From Nitrososphaerota archaeon (GTDB lineage: Archaea > Thermoproteota > Nitrososphaeria > Nitrososphaerales > Nitrosopumilaceae): a stretch of 64,000 bases of DNA. The DNA lies in assembly GCA_027315065.1 (NCBI GenBank), contig DAHUYT010000001.1:42908-106907 (forward strand), given 5' to 3'. Shown here one piece after another: positions 63,579-64,000 of this stretch; position 1 is the stretch's first letter, and the number at the start of each line of letters is the position of its first letter. Below the pieces are notes generated by a model. The model searched no databases and was not told the DNA's origin. It saw only the letters and a list, made by a program, of their open reading frames with translations. The translations under genes and the position numbers were made by a program.

Positions 63579-64000
63579 ATGAGTTTTACGGATCTTTACA
63601 TGAACAGAAATCCACTGATTACCAGTCCAAATGAAGAGGGTGATGTTTCTGCAATTGTATATGGAATACCATTTGATTCAACCCATTCGTTTAGGCCCGG
63701 AACTAGATTTGGTCCTGATGCAATCAGACTTGCATTTAATAACATCGAGATATTCTCAAACAGATTTAACGTTGATTTGGAATCGGTAAATGTCGAGGAT
63801 CTTGGTAACATAAAACACACAGTTGTGGCAACTGAAGTACTTGACATGATAGGAAAGATTACATCAGAGCTTGTTTTGCGTAACAAGCAGATCATAATCT
63901 TGGGGGGAGAGCATCTTATCACTTATGGCACATACATGAGTTTTCCAAAAGATACTGGATACATTGTATTTGATGCGCATTATGACCTCAGAGATGAATA
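63579..64000 (+). CDS. speB: agmatinase/arginase-family ureohydrolase (3' partial)
   Basis: The first 140 residues of a ureohydrolase, cut by the window end. ATG 63579 gives MSFTDLYMNRNPL; FDSTHSFRPGTRFGPDAIR, LGGEHLITYG and the metal-binding FDAHYDLRD are visible. It should convert agmatine to putrescine and urea, the step after PdaD at 23928. The second metal block lies outside the window, so guanidinobutyrase or formiminoglutamase activity remains possible. Confidence 0.88.
   Translation, partial: MSFTDLYMNRNPLITSPNEEGDVSAIVYGIPFDSTHSFRPGTRFGPDAIRLAFNNIEIFSNRFNVDLESVNVEDLGNIKHTVVATEVLDMIGKITSELVLRNKQIIILGGEHLITYGTYMSFPKDTGYIVFDAHYDLRDE

Noticed and set aside
1..64000. CRISPR array, transposon or prophage
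   Set aside because: No regular spacer-repeat unit, transposase, integrase or terminal repeats were seen; the only tandem repeat is two copies at 49186-49214.
1..64000. A new defence or biosynthetic gene cluster
   Set aside because: Accessory genes are scattered singletons among housekeeping genes. No co-directional group of unknown genes with nuclease, NTPase or synthase motifs was found.

Overview
The window is a contiguous, gene-dense, AT-rich stretch of an archaeal chromosome. The gene set points to the Thaumarchaeota (Nitrososphaerota), in the ammonia-oxidiser branch or close to it: Alba, ribosomal protein S26e, release factor aRF1, an Ino1-type inositol-phosphate synthase with an archaeal phospholipid synthase, PurP, pyruvoyl arginine decarboxylase, deoxyhypusine synthase, a GatCAB operon led by an archaeal AspRS, a blue copper protein ending in a PEFG-type tail, and many TATA boxes about 25 bases before leaderless starts. 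No amo genes, rRNA, tRNA, CRISPR array, transposase or prophage was seen, so the genus cannot be fixed from this window.

Layout. 0-5 kb: Alba, a LysE-type exporter, a PAC2-family protein, cysteinyl-tRNA synthetase overlapped by a GNAT protein, deoxyhypusine synthase. 5-13 kb: inositol-phosphate synthase, SMC, and two Opp-type ABC ATPases flanking a secreted repeat protein. 13-20 kb: a NusA-like KH protein with a first AspRS, then the branched-chain operon ilvB-ilvN-leuA-leuB. 20-31 kb: an LsrF-like aldolase with a zinc alcohol dehydrogenase, pyrophosphatase, a peroxiredoxin, arginine decarboxylase, oligoendopeptidase F, a blue copper protein, the archaetidylinositol-phosphate synthase, S26e, and several tiny Cys-rich genes. 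30-42 kb: a PfkB kinase, an NAD kinase fused to a winged helix, pyrG, trpEGDCBA (no trpF) and ilvD. 42-58 kb: an envelope and regulatory region with secreted proteins, HIT, thioredoxin, aRF1, a DsbA-like protein, small regulators with palindromic sites, an S-layer-like protein, PurP, UbiA and a pilin pair. 58-64 kb: second AspRS-gatC-gatA-gatB, a zinc-ribbon protein and the start of agmatinase.

Links between genes. Inositol-phosphate synthase supplies the head group for archaetidylinositol-phosphate synthase. Arginine decarboxylase and agmatinase make putrescine towards spermidine, which deoxyhypusine synthase uses on aIF5A. ilvB/ilvN/leuA/leuB/ilvD cover much of Val/Leu synthesis. The second AspRS and GatCAB form the tRNA-dependent Asn/Gln amidation route.

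The strongest oddities are a pilin-like LamG protein whose class III signal peptide is in frame only if translation begins at ATA, a UbiA gene with the same problem, a CysRS with a changed zinc site and no C-terminal domain, an NAD kinase-winged helix fusion with an altered GGDG motif, an apparent frameshift at a SnoaL-like gene, several palindromes at promoters, GC-rich hairpins that may be small RNAs, and a set of tiny Cys-rich proteins. No clearly new multi-gene system was found.
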